From an uncultured Verrucomicrobiota bacterium (lineage in GTDB: Bacteria; Verrucomicrobiota; Verrucomicrobiia; Limisphaerales; UBA9464), in NCBI GenBank assembly GCA_903939515.1, contig CAJAHH010000057.1:1-64000 (forward strand): a DNA stretch of 64,000 nt, written 5' to 3'. Position 1 is the stretch's first letter; the number at the start of each line of letters is the position of its first letter. Of the stretch, positions 8,034 through 16,916 are shown piece by piece. The position numbers were made by a program, and so were the translations under genes. The notes below the pieces were generated by a model, which was given only the letters and a program-made list of their open reading frames with translations, was not told the origin of the DNA and did no database searches.

Positions 8034-9372
8034 TAGTGTCTCACAAATAACTATCCACTTTGGGCCGATGTTGGCCGTGGGCGCTTAAGGGCAGCGCATC
8101 CGGGTTCGATTGGGTCGAAGCGGCGGCGGCAACGGTCCACCTTCTCCAAGATCTTTTCCACGCTGGCGCGGCTTGGCTTCGGCCTGGGAAGCCCGCTGTT
8201 GGTCAAAATCGGGGAAGACATCCGGAAGAAGCTCGCCAAGTTGCCTGTTCAATACGAAGTCCAGCAGTACGTCTATCCCAAGTGCGTCTGCAAGAAGTGT
8301 CACCGGCGAGTGGTCATGCCGGAGGCACCCGACGACAGCCTGAAGGCCGATATCACAGTGGTAGCCGACGTGGTGGTTCAGAAGTATGGGGAGCACAAGC
8401 CGCTCTATCGTCAGCAGCAAGCCTTTGATCGGATCGGCATTCCGCTGACGCGTCAGACTCTTTGCGACTGGGTAGGTTGGTGCTCGGATCAGCTAGAGCC
8501 GGTGGTCCGGGCTATGGCCGACCACATCCGCTTACAACCACTAATCCAGTCCGACGAGACACCGGTCCGGATGCAGTTGCAAAATGGCCAAATGCAAACG
8601 GCGCGCTTGTGGGCGTATGGGTTGCCTTGGGCCGAGGTGGTCTTCGACTTCCGCACCGATCGCTCACAACACGGGCCTGCCGAGTTCCTGACAGGAGCCA
8701 AGGCCCTACTCTGTCAAAGCCGACGGGGTTAGCTCGTCCACGCCGGTGCTCAGCAAGTTGTCGATGTCGCACATCGTCTGCATGGCCCATGTCCGGCGCA
8801 AGTTCTACGACGCGAGAGAGGATGCGACGGTGGCCAGCAAACAGTTGTTGGCAGCGATCCAGACGCTGTATCGGATCGAGGCACGGTCCAAGGCTGGTAG
8901 TCTCGACTTGCCCGCCTTGTTGGAGCTGAGAAGCAAGGAATCGCGACCGGCCTTCGAGAACGTGGGTGAGTTGCTCAAGAGCTTCGATAAAATGAGGCCG
9001 CCGAAGACACCCTTTGGCAAAGCAATCTCCTGCGCCCTCAACCAGTGGGAGGCGATAGAGCGATATCTGGGAGTGCCCGAGGCGGAGATCGACAACAACT
9101 CGATCGAGCACGCGCTACGAGTAGTCGTGATGGGCCGGCGCAACTGGTTGCACGTGGGAGGAGAAGTTGGCGGAGAACGTGCGGCCAACCTGTTTTCACT
9201 GACCATCAGTTGCCACCGGTTGAAGGTGGAACCGCACGCCTACCTGTGTGACATCGTGCCACGGCTATCGAGCCATCGACAGCGGGAGATCTGGAAACTG
9301 ACCCCGCGCGGATGGCGTGACAATCGAGCCCAAGCGGCGGCCGAAGCGGCCTCGCACACGTGTACCGGGTGA
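8034..9372 (+). mobile_element. Degenerate IS66-family insertion sequence
   Basis: This segment carries a frameshifted IS66-type transposase and lies against a truncated host gene. The left border is placed near the sequence AGTGTAGTGTCTCACAAATA (about 8032-8051), which resembles a transposon end. I found no reverse complement of it to the right of 9372, so the right inverted repeat appears lost. The accessory genes tnpA and tnpB that accompany many IS66 elements are not visible. The element marks the left edge of the accessory island. Boundaries are approximate. Confidence 0.7.
8199..9372 (+). pseudogene. IS66-family transposase (tnpC-like), frameshifted
   Basis: Two overlapping-function frames together encode an IS66 DDE transposase. 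The first (TTG at 8199 to 8732) contains the zinc-binding region (CVCKKCHRR), HKPLYRQQQAFDRIGIPLTR and the first catalytic Asp in QSDETPV. The second (8746-9372) contains AHVRRKFYDA and the DNNSIEHALR motif with the catalytic Glu. In the second frame, reading back to about 8700 gives AYSVKADGVSSSTPVLSKL, where the second catalytic Asp is expected. A single-base insertion around 8700-8712 therefore separates the halves. The usual N-terminal helix-turn-helix and leucine-zipper part is not recognisable upstream of 8199. The element is probably inactive. Confidence 0.82.
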
Positions 9373-10056
9373 CCTCGCCCTTGCGTTGAAAATCGGCCAA
9401 ACCGTCCGGATAGCGATTAGCCTCAACGTTCCAACAACTTCCCAGTCAAGGCCATTTGGGCCCCAACAATGCGGTAGGGCCGGACGGCTACCACCCGACA
9501 GCCTCGAGATATTCTAAAGACGCCAGCGGTCCGATTGGGACTCGGTGCTGAACCATCTCGATGCCAGTCGGGAGTTGTTCTTTTTCCGTCGCCTGACTTC
9601 ATCCCGCTCCGCAAGGGGGAACTGAACTTCAAACCAACCCGGAAGGCCTTAGTATGTATAATTCAAGCGACCGGCAGCCACGATATCCCAGAGGGTTGAA
9701 AAATCCTTCGAGAGGTCCAGCGAAAGGTTTCCGACGATGGTCCGGAAGAGATGGATCGAATCCAAAGCCTTTGTACAAGTCTGATTTCGCTTGGGAGGCA
9801 AGTATTCGAAATTACTCAAGAGATTCCATCACCAAAGCCACCAAGGTACCCCTTGCCAAAACCGCAGATCTAGAATCGGTGCGATGGGCTGGGCATGGTA
9901 GGTAGAAAACCGTGAGATAGATTGGCGTCTTCGGCTCGTTTCAATCGTTACGGCAGCGAGCGACAAGGAACCGGGACAAAGTTCTCAACCATCACTCGCC
10001 TGTACCCGGTTCAGTGATTGGTAGGGTCCTGTGGTTCGTTTGAAATCTCCGGGGCG
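9373..10056. other. Gene-free stretch between IS66 remnant and copy A operon
   Basis: About 680 bases with no reading frame that looks coding; the short frames have no recognisable motifs or paired start signals. It probably holds the lost right end of the IS66 element and the promoter of the copy A operon. Its right end runs directly into the TGACA-N5-TGTCA palindrome. No RNA gene was recognised. Confidence 0.5.
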
Positions 10057-10071
10057 TGACATGGTTTGTCA
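10057..10071. promoter_or_regulatory. Palindromic operator TGACA-N5-TGTCA before copy A
   Basis: The sequence TGACA TGGTT TGTCA is a perfect inverted repeat with 5-bp arms and 5-nt spacer, ending 23 nt before the preferred ATG (10095) of the first copy A gene. The same palindrome occurs at 18916-18930 upstream of the glycohydrolase gene, and a one-mismatch form at 27749-27763 upstream of copy B. A GTG start at 10056 would place the site inside the coding region, which argues for the later start. The binding protein is unknown; the WYL or the winged-helix protein of the island are candidates. Confidence 0.6.
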
Positions 10072-10094
10072 TCCTTGTCGCATACAAAAAGGGC

Positions 10095-12245
10095 ATGACG
10101 CTCGGTCACGCCATTGATTCCACCCGGTTCAGTAACCCCATTTTCAAACCTGATCCTTCTCTCCCGCTCCGCCGCCTCAAGGAGATGGGATTTTCAATCT
10201 CCGTCCAGCCTGCTGAAGGCTGGTTGCCGGCCAATCAACTCTTCCCCTGGCACTCGATCTTCGTCGTCAACTCGCCAGATCGCACGGCCTCTGGCGGAAG
10301 TGAGCATCTAGGGCTCGCGCTCATGCGTCGTCGCTATGGCCTGGTCTTCGACATCGAGAACAACGCTCGACCAGCCCATATCTTGAGTTGCAATTTGCCG
10401 GTAGGAACCCCGGACGAATCCGCCCAACTTCTATGCGATGAGGCACTAGAGTTCAAAGGGAATCGCCGTGAACCCCTGAAAGTCGCAGTACTCCATGGTC
10501 TTGCTCATCTGGAGTTCCGCGCTCGTTTCGAGCAACCGGTGCAGCGGGGGCGGTTTCTTCGGGTGCTCAACGGTCTGGATATCAAAGCCGAAGATGACGC
10601 GACTCGGGCGGCACTCCACTTGATCGCCCGTCATCGTTTGACGGAGGCCATCGATTTCGTCACCCGGGTGACCTATTCAGACAATTCAGAACTGCAATTG
10701 TCGGCCATCGATACACTCCTTTGGCTGGGCGAGCCCGGGATGACCGCGTTCCAATCGACAATCAGCAAGGGTCGCGGCGAGGCTCTCAAAACCCTCAAAG
10801 CGGTTGAGTCAGGCCTAGCCAATGATTTGGACCCCATGCACCGCCTGCTCACCTCCGAGGATTGGACCGAGCGGAACGGAGCCACTCGAGTCCTACGGTC
10901 CCTCGTGGTCGAGAAAGGCATCCCATCCGAAGGTCCGTTGGAGATCATTTTGAGTCGCTTCCGCGACGATACCGACAAGGACAATCGCAACTGCATCGGC
11001 TTTTGTCTGGGAGACCTGATTCCCCATATCGGCCCCGCCGCAGTGGAGCCGATCTTGGCCCTCGTCGCCGAACTTCAGGGTGATTCAGAACCTCTGCTCA
11101 ACGGGATTATCTTTGGCGGAGCCCCGGGTATGTCGGTGGGAAAGATCCAAGATCTGTGCACCTCCATCCCGCGCATCAGCACCCGGTTTCAGTCCGCTAT
11201 CCACCGTCTCTTCGCTGTGGCCAGCCCGGATTATCCGGCACGCATTGAGGATTGGCTCGAGAACGAATCAATTCAGGCCATTCAATGGGGGGGCGCACCC
11301 CCTGCCCCGGTTCGAGCCTGGTTCGACGATGCTACCAAGGTGCCAGCATGGCAGGTCCTCGATGCACTATTGCGGGGTACCCGAAAGGTCCACGACGGCT
11401 CTCTTGGGAGCGCTGCGATCTCCGCATCTCCATCATTGGCCAAAGCCCTAGAATGTCTGGCACCTCGTTTAATGAACAAGGGTGATGACACCACTTGGGC
11501 CGGTGTCGTGAGTTTGCTGGCGTCGAGCTCGACCCTTAATGGCATTCCAACAGCGTGGATGCGAGTGGCTCTCGGGGGGCTCAAAGCAGGCCCATCGTTG
11601 ACGGACACCCCTGAGAATATCGGGCGCCTCTTGGCCGTTTCTGCCAGTGCTCTGCAAGGCTGCGCTGATAATGCACTTGAACTTTTGGCAGCCATGCCAG
11701 AGCAAACTAGGAATCTCGCGGCTCACCTCCTCCAGACCATGCCGGTGGGTGTCGCTAATCTCCAAGGAGACGCCTGCAACCCACCTGATAATGGCTTTGG
11801 TCCGCGCGGCAAAGAGTTTCCCGGCCTAGGAACTGTGCAGCGCCAACCCTCCACCGCGTTGCTGGAAGGGCAGTTCCAGCAGTTCTTCGTGGCTCGCCAT
11901 CCGCGTTGGATGAGCACCGAGGAAGTTGTTCAGCAACTGATCCAGACGGCAAAGAAAGCCACCGACGACTACACAACCCACCTGTGGCCTTGGGATGAAC
12001 AGGATACCCGACGCCTCATCGAGGAAATTCCGACGATCCTGATCCAACAGGCCATCGTATCGATGCACGTGGTTCGGACTGCCAAACCGATCGCCAGCCG
12101 TCTTGCCCAAGCTTTGGGACCCAAGGCGGTCGAGGGGGATCTTGGTCCGCTGGTGACCGCTGCGACCCAGAACGTGCCCGAGGAAGCGCACGACACGGAC
12201 GGCGACCCTGACGACTTTGACGATTTCCTCAACGGACTTTGCTGA
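10095..12245 (+). CDS. HEAT-repeat-like protein, first gene of twin AAA/VWA operon, copy A
   Basis: 716 residues from ATG 10095. This start is chosen because the N-terminus then aligns without gaps with the copy B paralogue: both have exactly 33 residues up to RLK-x-MGF. A GTG at 10056 is the alternative. The N-terminal about 150 residues form an uncharacterised domain with conserved FPW, HLGL, RR-[YF]-GL and SC-x-LP-x-G. The middle is alpha-helical with HEAT/ARM-like repeats (for example DTLLWLGEPGMTAFQSTISK and WTERNGATRVLRSLV). The tail is acidic (DDFDDFLNGL). There is no signal peptide or membrane segment, so it is cytoplasmic. It is followed after 36 nt by the AAA ATPase gene. By analogy with helical-repeat adaptors it may present substrates to the ATPase/VWA pair; this is inference. 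I do not know a named family for it. Confidence 0.85.
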   Translation: MTLGHAIDSTRFSNPIFKPDPSLPLRRLKEMGFSISVQPAEGWLPANQLFPWHSIFVVNSPDRTASGGSEHLGLALMRRRYGLVFDIENNARPAHILSCNLPVGTPDESAQLLCDEALEFKGNRREPLKVAVLHGLAHLEFRARFEQPVQRGRFLRVLNGLDIKAEDDATRAALHLIARHRLTEAIDFVTRVTYSDNSELQLSAIDTLLWLGEPGMTAFQSTISKGRGEALKTLKAVESGLANDLDPMHRLLTSEDWTERNGATRVLRSLVVEKGIPSEGPLEIILSRFRDDTDKDNRNCIGFCLGDLIPHIGPAAVEPILALVAELQGDSEPLLNGIIFGGAPGMSVGKIQDLCTSIPRISTRFQSAIHRLFAVASPDYPARIEDWLENESIQAIQWGGAPPAPVRAWFDDATKVPAWQVLDALLRGTRKVHDGSLGSAAISASPSLAKALECLAPRLMNKGDDTTWAGVVSLLASSSTLNGIPTAWMRVALGGLKAGPSLTDTPENIGRLLAVSASALQGCADNALELLAAMPEQTRNLAAHLLQTMPVGVANLQGDACNPPDNGFGPRGKEFPGLGTVQRQPSTALLEGQFQQFFVARHPRWMSTEEVVQQLIQTAKKATDDYTTHLWPWDEQDTRRLIEEIPTILIQQAIVSMHVVRTAKPIASRLAQALGPKAVEGDLGPLVTAATQNVPEEAHDTDGDPDDFDDFLNGLC

Positions 12246-12281
12246 CACCGCCCACCGGACAACCAATCGAACACCCAACCC

Positions 12282-13721
12282 ATGAAGAATAAGAAAGTGC
12301 TGCTACGAGGCTTCGACAAGGCTTCACAACCTCTCGCTGAACAAACTCTCACCCGTGCCGGCTACACCCTGGCCTCGACCTTGACCACCGCCGAGGTGGT
12401 CGTCGTCGGACCGCTGGGTTTCGATACCGATGCGCTTGGACCCGATCCGAAAAAGGCTGTGCTGATTTGGGAGAATCTTCGAAAGAATCTCGAATCTCCG
12501 ACCACCGGGGCACAGCAAGACCTTCCTCGCCGCCCCGTCATCGAACGCGGCAATTCCTCCATTCGGATCGTCGGAATCGATGTGCCTCTTAGTGGCGCAA
12601 CCGGGGGACAGGTTCCTCCCGCCGAACGGTTTCATCGTATTTGCCTCGACGCTCCGTTCCTCAACGCGGCCCGGGCTGTCGCCTTAGGTGCGGCCCAGGG
12701 TCTTCCGACCAGCCTTGAGGGCGTCACCGCTGCAGCCAAAACCACCGTAGTCCTTTGGGTCGCCCACCTGCTCAACCAGCCGGTCGCACGACTGAATCTG
12801 AATGGGCAAAGCGATGTGACTGAACTGATCGGACGATACGTTCCAGCCGGACAGGGTGACGAAGACTGGAACCTGCCGGCGCTGGCACGTTTGGGGCATC
12901 TCCTGAAGCCGGAATGCCTCGCGATCATCCAGCAAGCGTTGTCGGAAAATCGATCATTGGACTGGGCGGAATCGACCCTCATCCAGGCACACACCGGTTT
13001 GACCCGTTCGCGTTGGCGATTCCAGGAGGGGATCGTTCCTCAGGCGATGCGCAAAGGTGGGTGGGTTCTGCTGGATGAAATGAACTTGGCTGAACCGCAG
13101 ATTCTGGAGCGACTCAACCCGGTCTTGGAATGCCCTCCCAGCCTTCTCCTCACGGAGGGTGATGGTGCTTGGTTGGGTCAGGGTGGCATCCCTGTTCATC
13201 CGGGTTTCCGGGTGTTCGCAGCGATGAACCCTTCCGATTACGCCGGACGATCCAACCTCAGCCCAGCCTTCAAGGATCGGTTTTTGAACTGGTTCCAGGC
13301 TCAACCGCCTGGCGAGGCCGAGTACCGCAGCCAACTTCAATTCCTCATCCATGGACAGCATCCCGAGGTCATCATCAATCGCTGCATCTATCAGGGAGAT
13401 CGGAGCGAACCGGTCCACGGTGAGCTTGCTTCGGTCGAAGGCATCGACGGGTGGATCGATGGTTTGGCGTCCTGTCAGGCGTCTCTCTCGATCGGAGTGG
13501 CCGGCAAACGCGATGGCATCCTGTTTACTCGACGCAGCCTGAACGCCCTTCTCGATCTTTGGGTGGCCCGAATCCGTGAGAGTGGCCCATCGGCGGCCCG
13601 TACTGCTCTTGGTGCCTCACTTAAAGACCTCTACTGGAATCGCATCGCCAATACGGCCGATCGGAATGCATCCATGGGTGTTGCAGAAGCTGCCGGCCTG
13701 CCCGTGGAGGACGCCCCGTGA
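12282..13721 (+). CDS. BRCT-like domain fused to midasin-like AAA ATPase, copy A
   Basis: 479 residues. Residues about 1-70 resemble a BRCT domain (KVLLRGF, then the AEVVVVGP strand), more clearly seen in the copy B paralogue. The AAA module (about 120-400) resembles midasin/dynein-type AAA_5 or MoxR ATPases: Walker A at 146-155 reads EGVTAAAKTT (Lys153), where the usual Gly before Lys is Ala; the following strand is RLNLNGQSD; Walker B is WVLLDE (265-266) followed by MNLAEPQ; sensor 1 is AAMNPSDYAGR (Asn316); a candidate arginine finger is in AFKDRF (Arg333). MoxR/midasin ATPases typically act with VWA proteins as remodelling chaperones. The stop overlaps the start of the VWA gene by 4 nt (GTGA), so the two are translationally coupled. 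Confidence 0.88.
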   Translation: MKNKKVLLRGFDKASQPLAEQTLTRAGYTLASTLTTAEVVVVGPLGFDTDALGPDPKKAVLIWENLRKNLESPTTGAQQDLPRRPVIERGNSSIRIVGIDVPLSGATGGQVPPAERFHRICLDAPFLNAARAVALGAAQGLPTSLEGVTAAAKTTVVLWVAHLLNQPVARLNLNGQSDVTELIGRYVPAGQGDEDWNLPALARLGHLLKPECLAIIQQALSENRSLDWAESTLIQAHTGLTRSRWRFQEGIVPQAMRKGGWVLLDEMNLAEPQILERLNPVLECPPSLLLTEGDGAWLGQGGIPVHPGFRVFAAMNPSDYAGRSNLSPAFKDRFLNWFQAQPPGEAEYRSQLQFLIHGQHPEVIINRCIYQGDRSEPVHGELASVEGIDGWIDGLASCQASLSIGVAGKRDGILFTRRSLNALLDLWVARIRESGPSAARTALGASLKDLYWNRIANTADRNASMGVAEAAGLPVEDAP

Positions 13722-15403
13722 ACCCGGTCCCTTCCATCAAAGGATTTCTGGACGAGTTGGAGCGTCTGGCACAACTCGTCTCCCACATGCCTGATCTCGT
13801 CTTGCGCGAGGGAGACGCCGGGACCGGCTGGTCCTTCAACCGTCGTGACCGCGTCATCACAATGGACGGCAGCAAACTCCGGTCCGAATCCCGCAACTTC
13901 AACCGAGGACTGGTCCTTCATGAAATGGCGCACGCCGTTCTCACGCGTATCTCTCCGTATCTCCAGGGCGATTATCTCTCGAGGCGCGATATCTACAGTG
14001 CGATCAATGCTTTAGAGGACATCCGCATTGAAAGCTGGTTGATGCGGCGCTTCGTCGGAGGACGAGAGTGGATCACCGAATACAACGGTAAACTGCTCCT
14101 GAACACGGTTCCGGAGTTCAAGAAACTCGAGTGGACCCAATTACCTCCCCTCCAGGCTTTCCTGGCAGCCGTTATGGCACGTTGGTGGCATGGCCCCGAA
14201 CAGGTGGACATCCCCAAGACTCTCAAGCCGCTCGTGGACGAGGCATGGCCTCATATCGAACGGATCTGCAAAGCAATCCCCGGAACTTGCCATGACTCCA
14301 CCTCACGCTGCCGTGCTGTCGATGAATATCGTCGATCGACCGCTCGCGGCCTCTACCTCCTGCATGACAGCGTCCGCGCCCCGGATGAGTTCGAGATGGA
14401 GGTACGCTTCAAGCAGGATGAATTCTGGAGCATCTTCGAGGAAGGTATCTTGCCGATTATCCAGCGACTCGCTCCACATGATCTGGACTCAACGCGAAAG
14501 AGCAACCGCGCCATGGATCATGCCTTGTTCAATCGGTGGGCAAGGGCTCAATCGGATGAAACTCTGGAATCGCTGTCGGCTGACAGAGCAACAGCAAAAT
14601 TCAATTCCAACCTGAGTAACTGCGGTCAAATTCGCGGACCAGGCGATTCACTTCCGTGGGATTCGAATCTCGGCGCCTACCTGAAAAGCGCCCAAATTCA
14701 GACCCATTCGATTGAGAAGCTCTCCGCTATCCTCCAGTCGCTCTTTCCGCCCAAGTGGTCCAGGTCATGGGAAGGACCCCGGAATTCCGGGATCCGAATC
14801 CGCATGCGGTCTGTTACTGAAGCGGAGGCAAATCCCCGTAACATCTTGAAGATCTGGGAGCGTCGATCACCACCGACCCGGTCGATTCCCCACGTGACCG
14901 CACTCATCGATCGTTCAGGCTCGATGGACGGTGAACGAATGGTGGCCGCCTTCGCAGGATGTGTTCTCGTTTCAGAGGTATGCCACAAGGCGGGAATTCC
15001 GTTCAGCTTGTTCACCTTCTCCAACCGCTGTGAAGAAGTTATCGGTTGGCAAACCGCCTTGGATGAAACCCAGCGTGGCCGGATGGGTGGATTGGCAAAA
15101 GCTGCGTCCGGGGGTACCAACATGGCAGAGGCCTTAAGGAAAGTGGGGCAACATTTGATGCACTCCCCGCATCAACATCGGGTGCTCGTGGTCTTGGGCG
15201 ATGGCGACGACGGTGACCATCAGGTGGCTGCGTTGGCGCGCCGCCTTTCCCAATCGGGTGTGCACCTAGTCGGTCTGGGAGTCGGTCCCGACACCGCTGC
15301 CATGGGCGATTGCATTCCAAACTCACGCACCTGCCTCATCCCTGGAGCGATTCCTGGAGCCTTGGCAAGCGTGTTGGAGCAGGTCGTCCGAGGCGATGAG
15401 TGA
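13718..15403 (+). CDS. HExxH metallopeptidase-like plus von Willebrand A protein, copy A
   Basis: 561 residues starting at a GTG that overlaps the ATPase stop. The N-terminal module has HEMAH (68-72) and, about 28 residues on, NALEDIRIE (Glu100, Asp101, Glu105), a gluzincin-like or CobT/NorD-like arrangement that suggests a metal site. The C-terminal VWA domain has a complete MIDAS: Asp398-x-Ser400-x-Ser402 (DRSGSM), Thr467 (GGTNM) and Asp495 (LGDGD). No signal peptide or membrane segment is present. The order ATPase then VWA matches MoxR/VWA and cobaltochelatase-type pairs, in which the VWA MIDAS contacts the AAA ring or its client. Whether the HExxH site cleaves peptides is unknown. The gene ends the copy A operon; a strong hairpin follows. 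Confidence 0.88.
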   Translation: MNPVPSIKGFLDELERLAQLVSHMPDLVLREGDAGTGWSFNRRDRVITMDGSKLRSESRNFNRGLVLHEMAHAVLTRISPYLQGDYLSRRDIYSAINALEDIRIESWLMRRFVGGREWITEYNGKLLLNTVPEFKKLEWTQLPPLQAFLAAVMARWWHGPEQVDIPKTLKPLVDEAWPHIERICKAIPGTCHDSTSRCRAVDEYRRSTARGLYLLHDSVRAPDEFEMEVRFKQDEFWSIFEEGILPIIQRLAPHDLDSTRKSNRAMDHALFNRWARAQSDETLESLSADRATAKFNSNLSNCGQIRGPGDSLPWDSNLGAYLKSAQIQTHSIEKLSAILQSLFPPKWSRSWEGPRNSGIRIRMRSVTEAEANPRNILKIWERRSPPTRSIPHVTALIDRSGSMDGERMVAAFAGCVLVSEVCHKAGIPFSLFTFSNRCEEVIGWQTALDETQRGRMGGLAKAASGGTNMAEALRKVGQHLMHSPHQHRVLVVLGDGDDGDHQVAALARRLSQSGVHLVGLGVGPDTAAMGDCIPNSRTCLIPGAIPGALASVLEQVVRGDE

Positions 15404-15416
15404 TCTTGAAATTGAA

Positions 15417-15454
15417 CCGGCAAACCACGCCCCATTGATTGCGCGGTTTGCCGG
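15417..15454. terminator. Hairpin between copy A operon and convergent gene
   Basis: CCGGCAAACC (15417-15426) and GGTTTGCCGG (15445-15454) form a perfect 10-bp stem, with a further CGC/GCG pairing inside. It lies 14 nt after the VWA stop and 60 nt before the stop of the convergent gene, where a bidirectional terminator would be expected. There is no good T-run on either side, so factor-independent termination is not certain. Confidence 0.55.
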
Positions 15455-15514
15455 CCAAGTTATACAGGCTCCTTCTCCGAATAGGTCGTGCTCTCAGAGC
15501 TCCGAAGCTCTTGA

Positions 15515-16687
15515 TCAATTCTTCGGACCGAGCAGGTTAATTGGGATGCCTGGCAGCGCTGGGTAGGCCTCGAAGACTTGAATGACATCCGGTCGAACCC
15601 ATGGCGAAAGGGTTTTCCATGGGAGCATCACCACATAGTCGCCTTCAACGTAACATCCGGCCTCGTATTCCTCGAAGTGAACGAAGACGCCATCGGAGGA
15701 TAAGGTGAACTTGAGTTCCGCGAGGTCCTCTTCAGTGAATCTCAGAACTGGTCCTTGGATCTCTTCAATGCTGGAAGGCGGACCCCCAGGTTGAGCGAAC
15801 GAGGCTCCCTGACGACGAAGATCTTCCAACAACAAACGGCGGACCTCGTCCTGCCATCCGAATGGATGTTGAAAAAGAGCGGCAAAATCCAACCACTCTA
15901 CCCCAGCGGGACCATCGATGAAATTCGAATGTGCAATATGGGTATTCCCGTGAACTCCTCCCACGTTCCTGTAGCAGACATGGAGAACACTGACGGCCTT
16001 GGCGCTGCGATGATAAATCACCTTCCAACGCTCGCAGGGGCAGAATTCACATAGGGTTTCGCTGTCGAAAATCTTAAGCCCCAAGCGATTTCCGAATATT
16101 AACCGAACGCCATCGAAGAATTCATCCCATGACTCCTTTTCCATTCGTTGCGAATCCTGCTCCACCATCTCATCCAAAGCAGTCGGCTTCGCCCAACGAG
16201 GACGATGGGAGGACCATTCCACCGCGACACCGCGGTCACGGATATTGAAGCCGGATTTTGAAGCCGTTTCCACCATTCCGGTGATCACCCGAGGTACTAG
16301 TCGGATTTTGTTGGTCTGACCATCACTGGGTTGGAGGAGGAAGGCGTATCCGTCCCACTCCAACCTGGCTTCGATCGAATCCGAATCTGGATTCGGATTC
16401 GGCGGATGGTAACGGTGGACTGACCACCACCGAACTTGGCCGAATTCCGGATAAATCCGAATCTCCGGATGGAGCGCGTGAACTCTGAGCACAGGCCGCC
16501 CTTGATCTTGATTAACGTTCCCCATTTCAACCCAAGCAGGTCCGATGCCGGGGATCTCAACCAGCCCAAGAGTTGAACCGACGCGCAGGCTCGGAAGCTC
16601 AGTTGGCAACGGTTGCAGCAATGGAATTGCTAGGCCGATCAAAGTCAGGGCGAGTGCCGCGAGGATCCAGCGGCACCGTCGGATCAT
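15515..16687 (-). CDS. Membrane-anchored or secreted protein with RsiV/DUF3298-like C-terminus
   Basis: About 390 residues from the ATG at 16687. That start places a basic N-region (MIRRCRW) directly before a hydrophobic segment (ILAALALTLIGLAIPLL), as expected for a signal peptide or anchor. ATG 16753 and TTG 16807 are possible earlier starts. The C-terminal half resembles the DUF3298/RsiV fold: GGVHGNTHIAHSNF followed by AELKFTLSSDGVFVHFEEYE and YVVMLPWKTLSPWV. In characterised proteins this fold is the extracytoplasmic, lysozyme-sensing part of an anti-sigma factor, but no cytoplasmic anti-sigma domain is evident here. It converges on the copy A operon. Any link to the AAA/VWA system is only positional. 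Confidence 0.72.
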   Translation of the reverse strand: MIRRCRWILAALALTLIGLAIPLLQPLPTELPSLRVGSTLGLVEIPGIGPAWVEMGNVNQDQGRPVLRVHALHPEIRIYPEFGQVRWWSVHRYHPPNPNPDSDSIEARLEWDGYAFLLQPSDGQTNKIRLVPRVITGMVETASKSGFNIRDRGVAVEWSSHRPRWAKPTALDEMVEQDSQRMEKESWDEFFDGVRLIFGNRLGLKIFDSETLCEFCPCERWKVIYHRSAKAVSVLHVCYRNVGGVHGNTHIAHSNFIDGPAGVEWLDFAALFQHPFGWQDEVRRLLLEDLRRQGASFAQPGGPPSSIEEIQGPVLRFTEEDLAELKFTLSSDGVFVHFEEYEAGCYVEGDYVVMLPWKTLSPWVRPDVIQVFEAYPALPGIPINLLGPKN

Positions 16688-16916
16688 AGACTGAATCTTC
16701 TGTACCCCGCTGAGGAGCGAAGTTGAATTCACTAAGTTTGTTTTTGAATCCATGGAAAAAGCAGAGCTGGACTTTGTTCGAATCCAGATGGGGAAAGACG
16801 CTTTCAAAGCTGAACCACCTGCCTCCGGCTATCGAAGCCGATTTGTCAGGTGAATTCTTTTGGAACTGATTAGGGGTACACGAGAGGAATATTTATTCCG
16901 AACGCCAACCTTGGCC

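Noticed and set aside
10056-10094. GTG start at 10056 for the copy A HEAT-like gene
   Set aside because: It overlaps the palindromic operator, and the paralogue aligns gaplessly only from ATG 10095.
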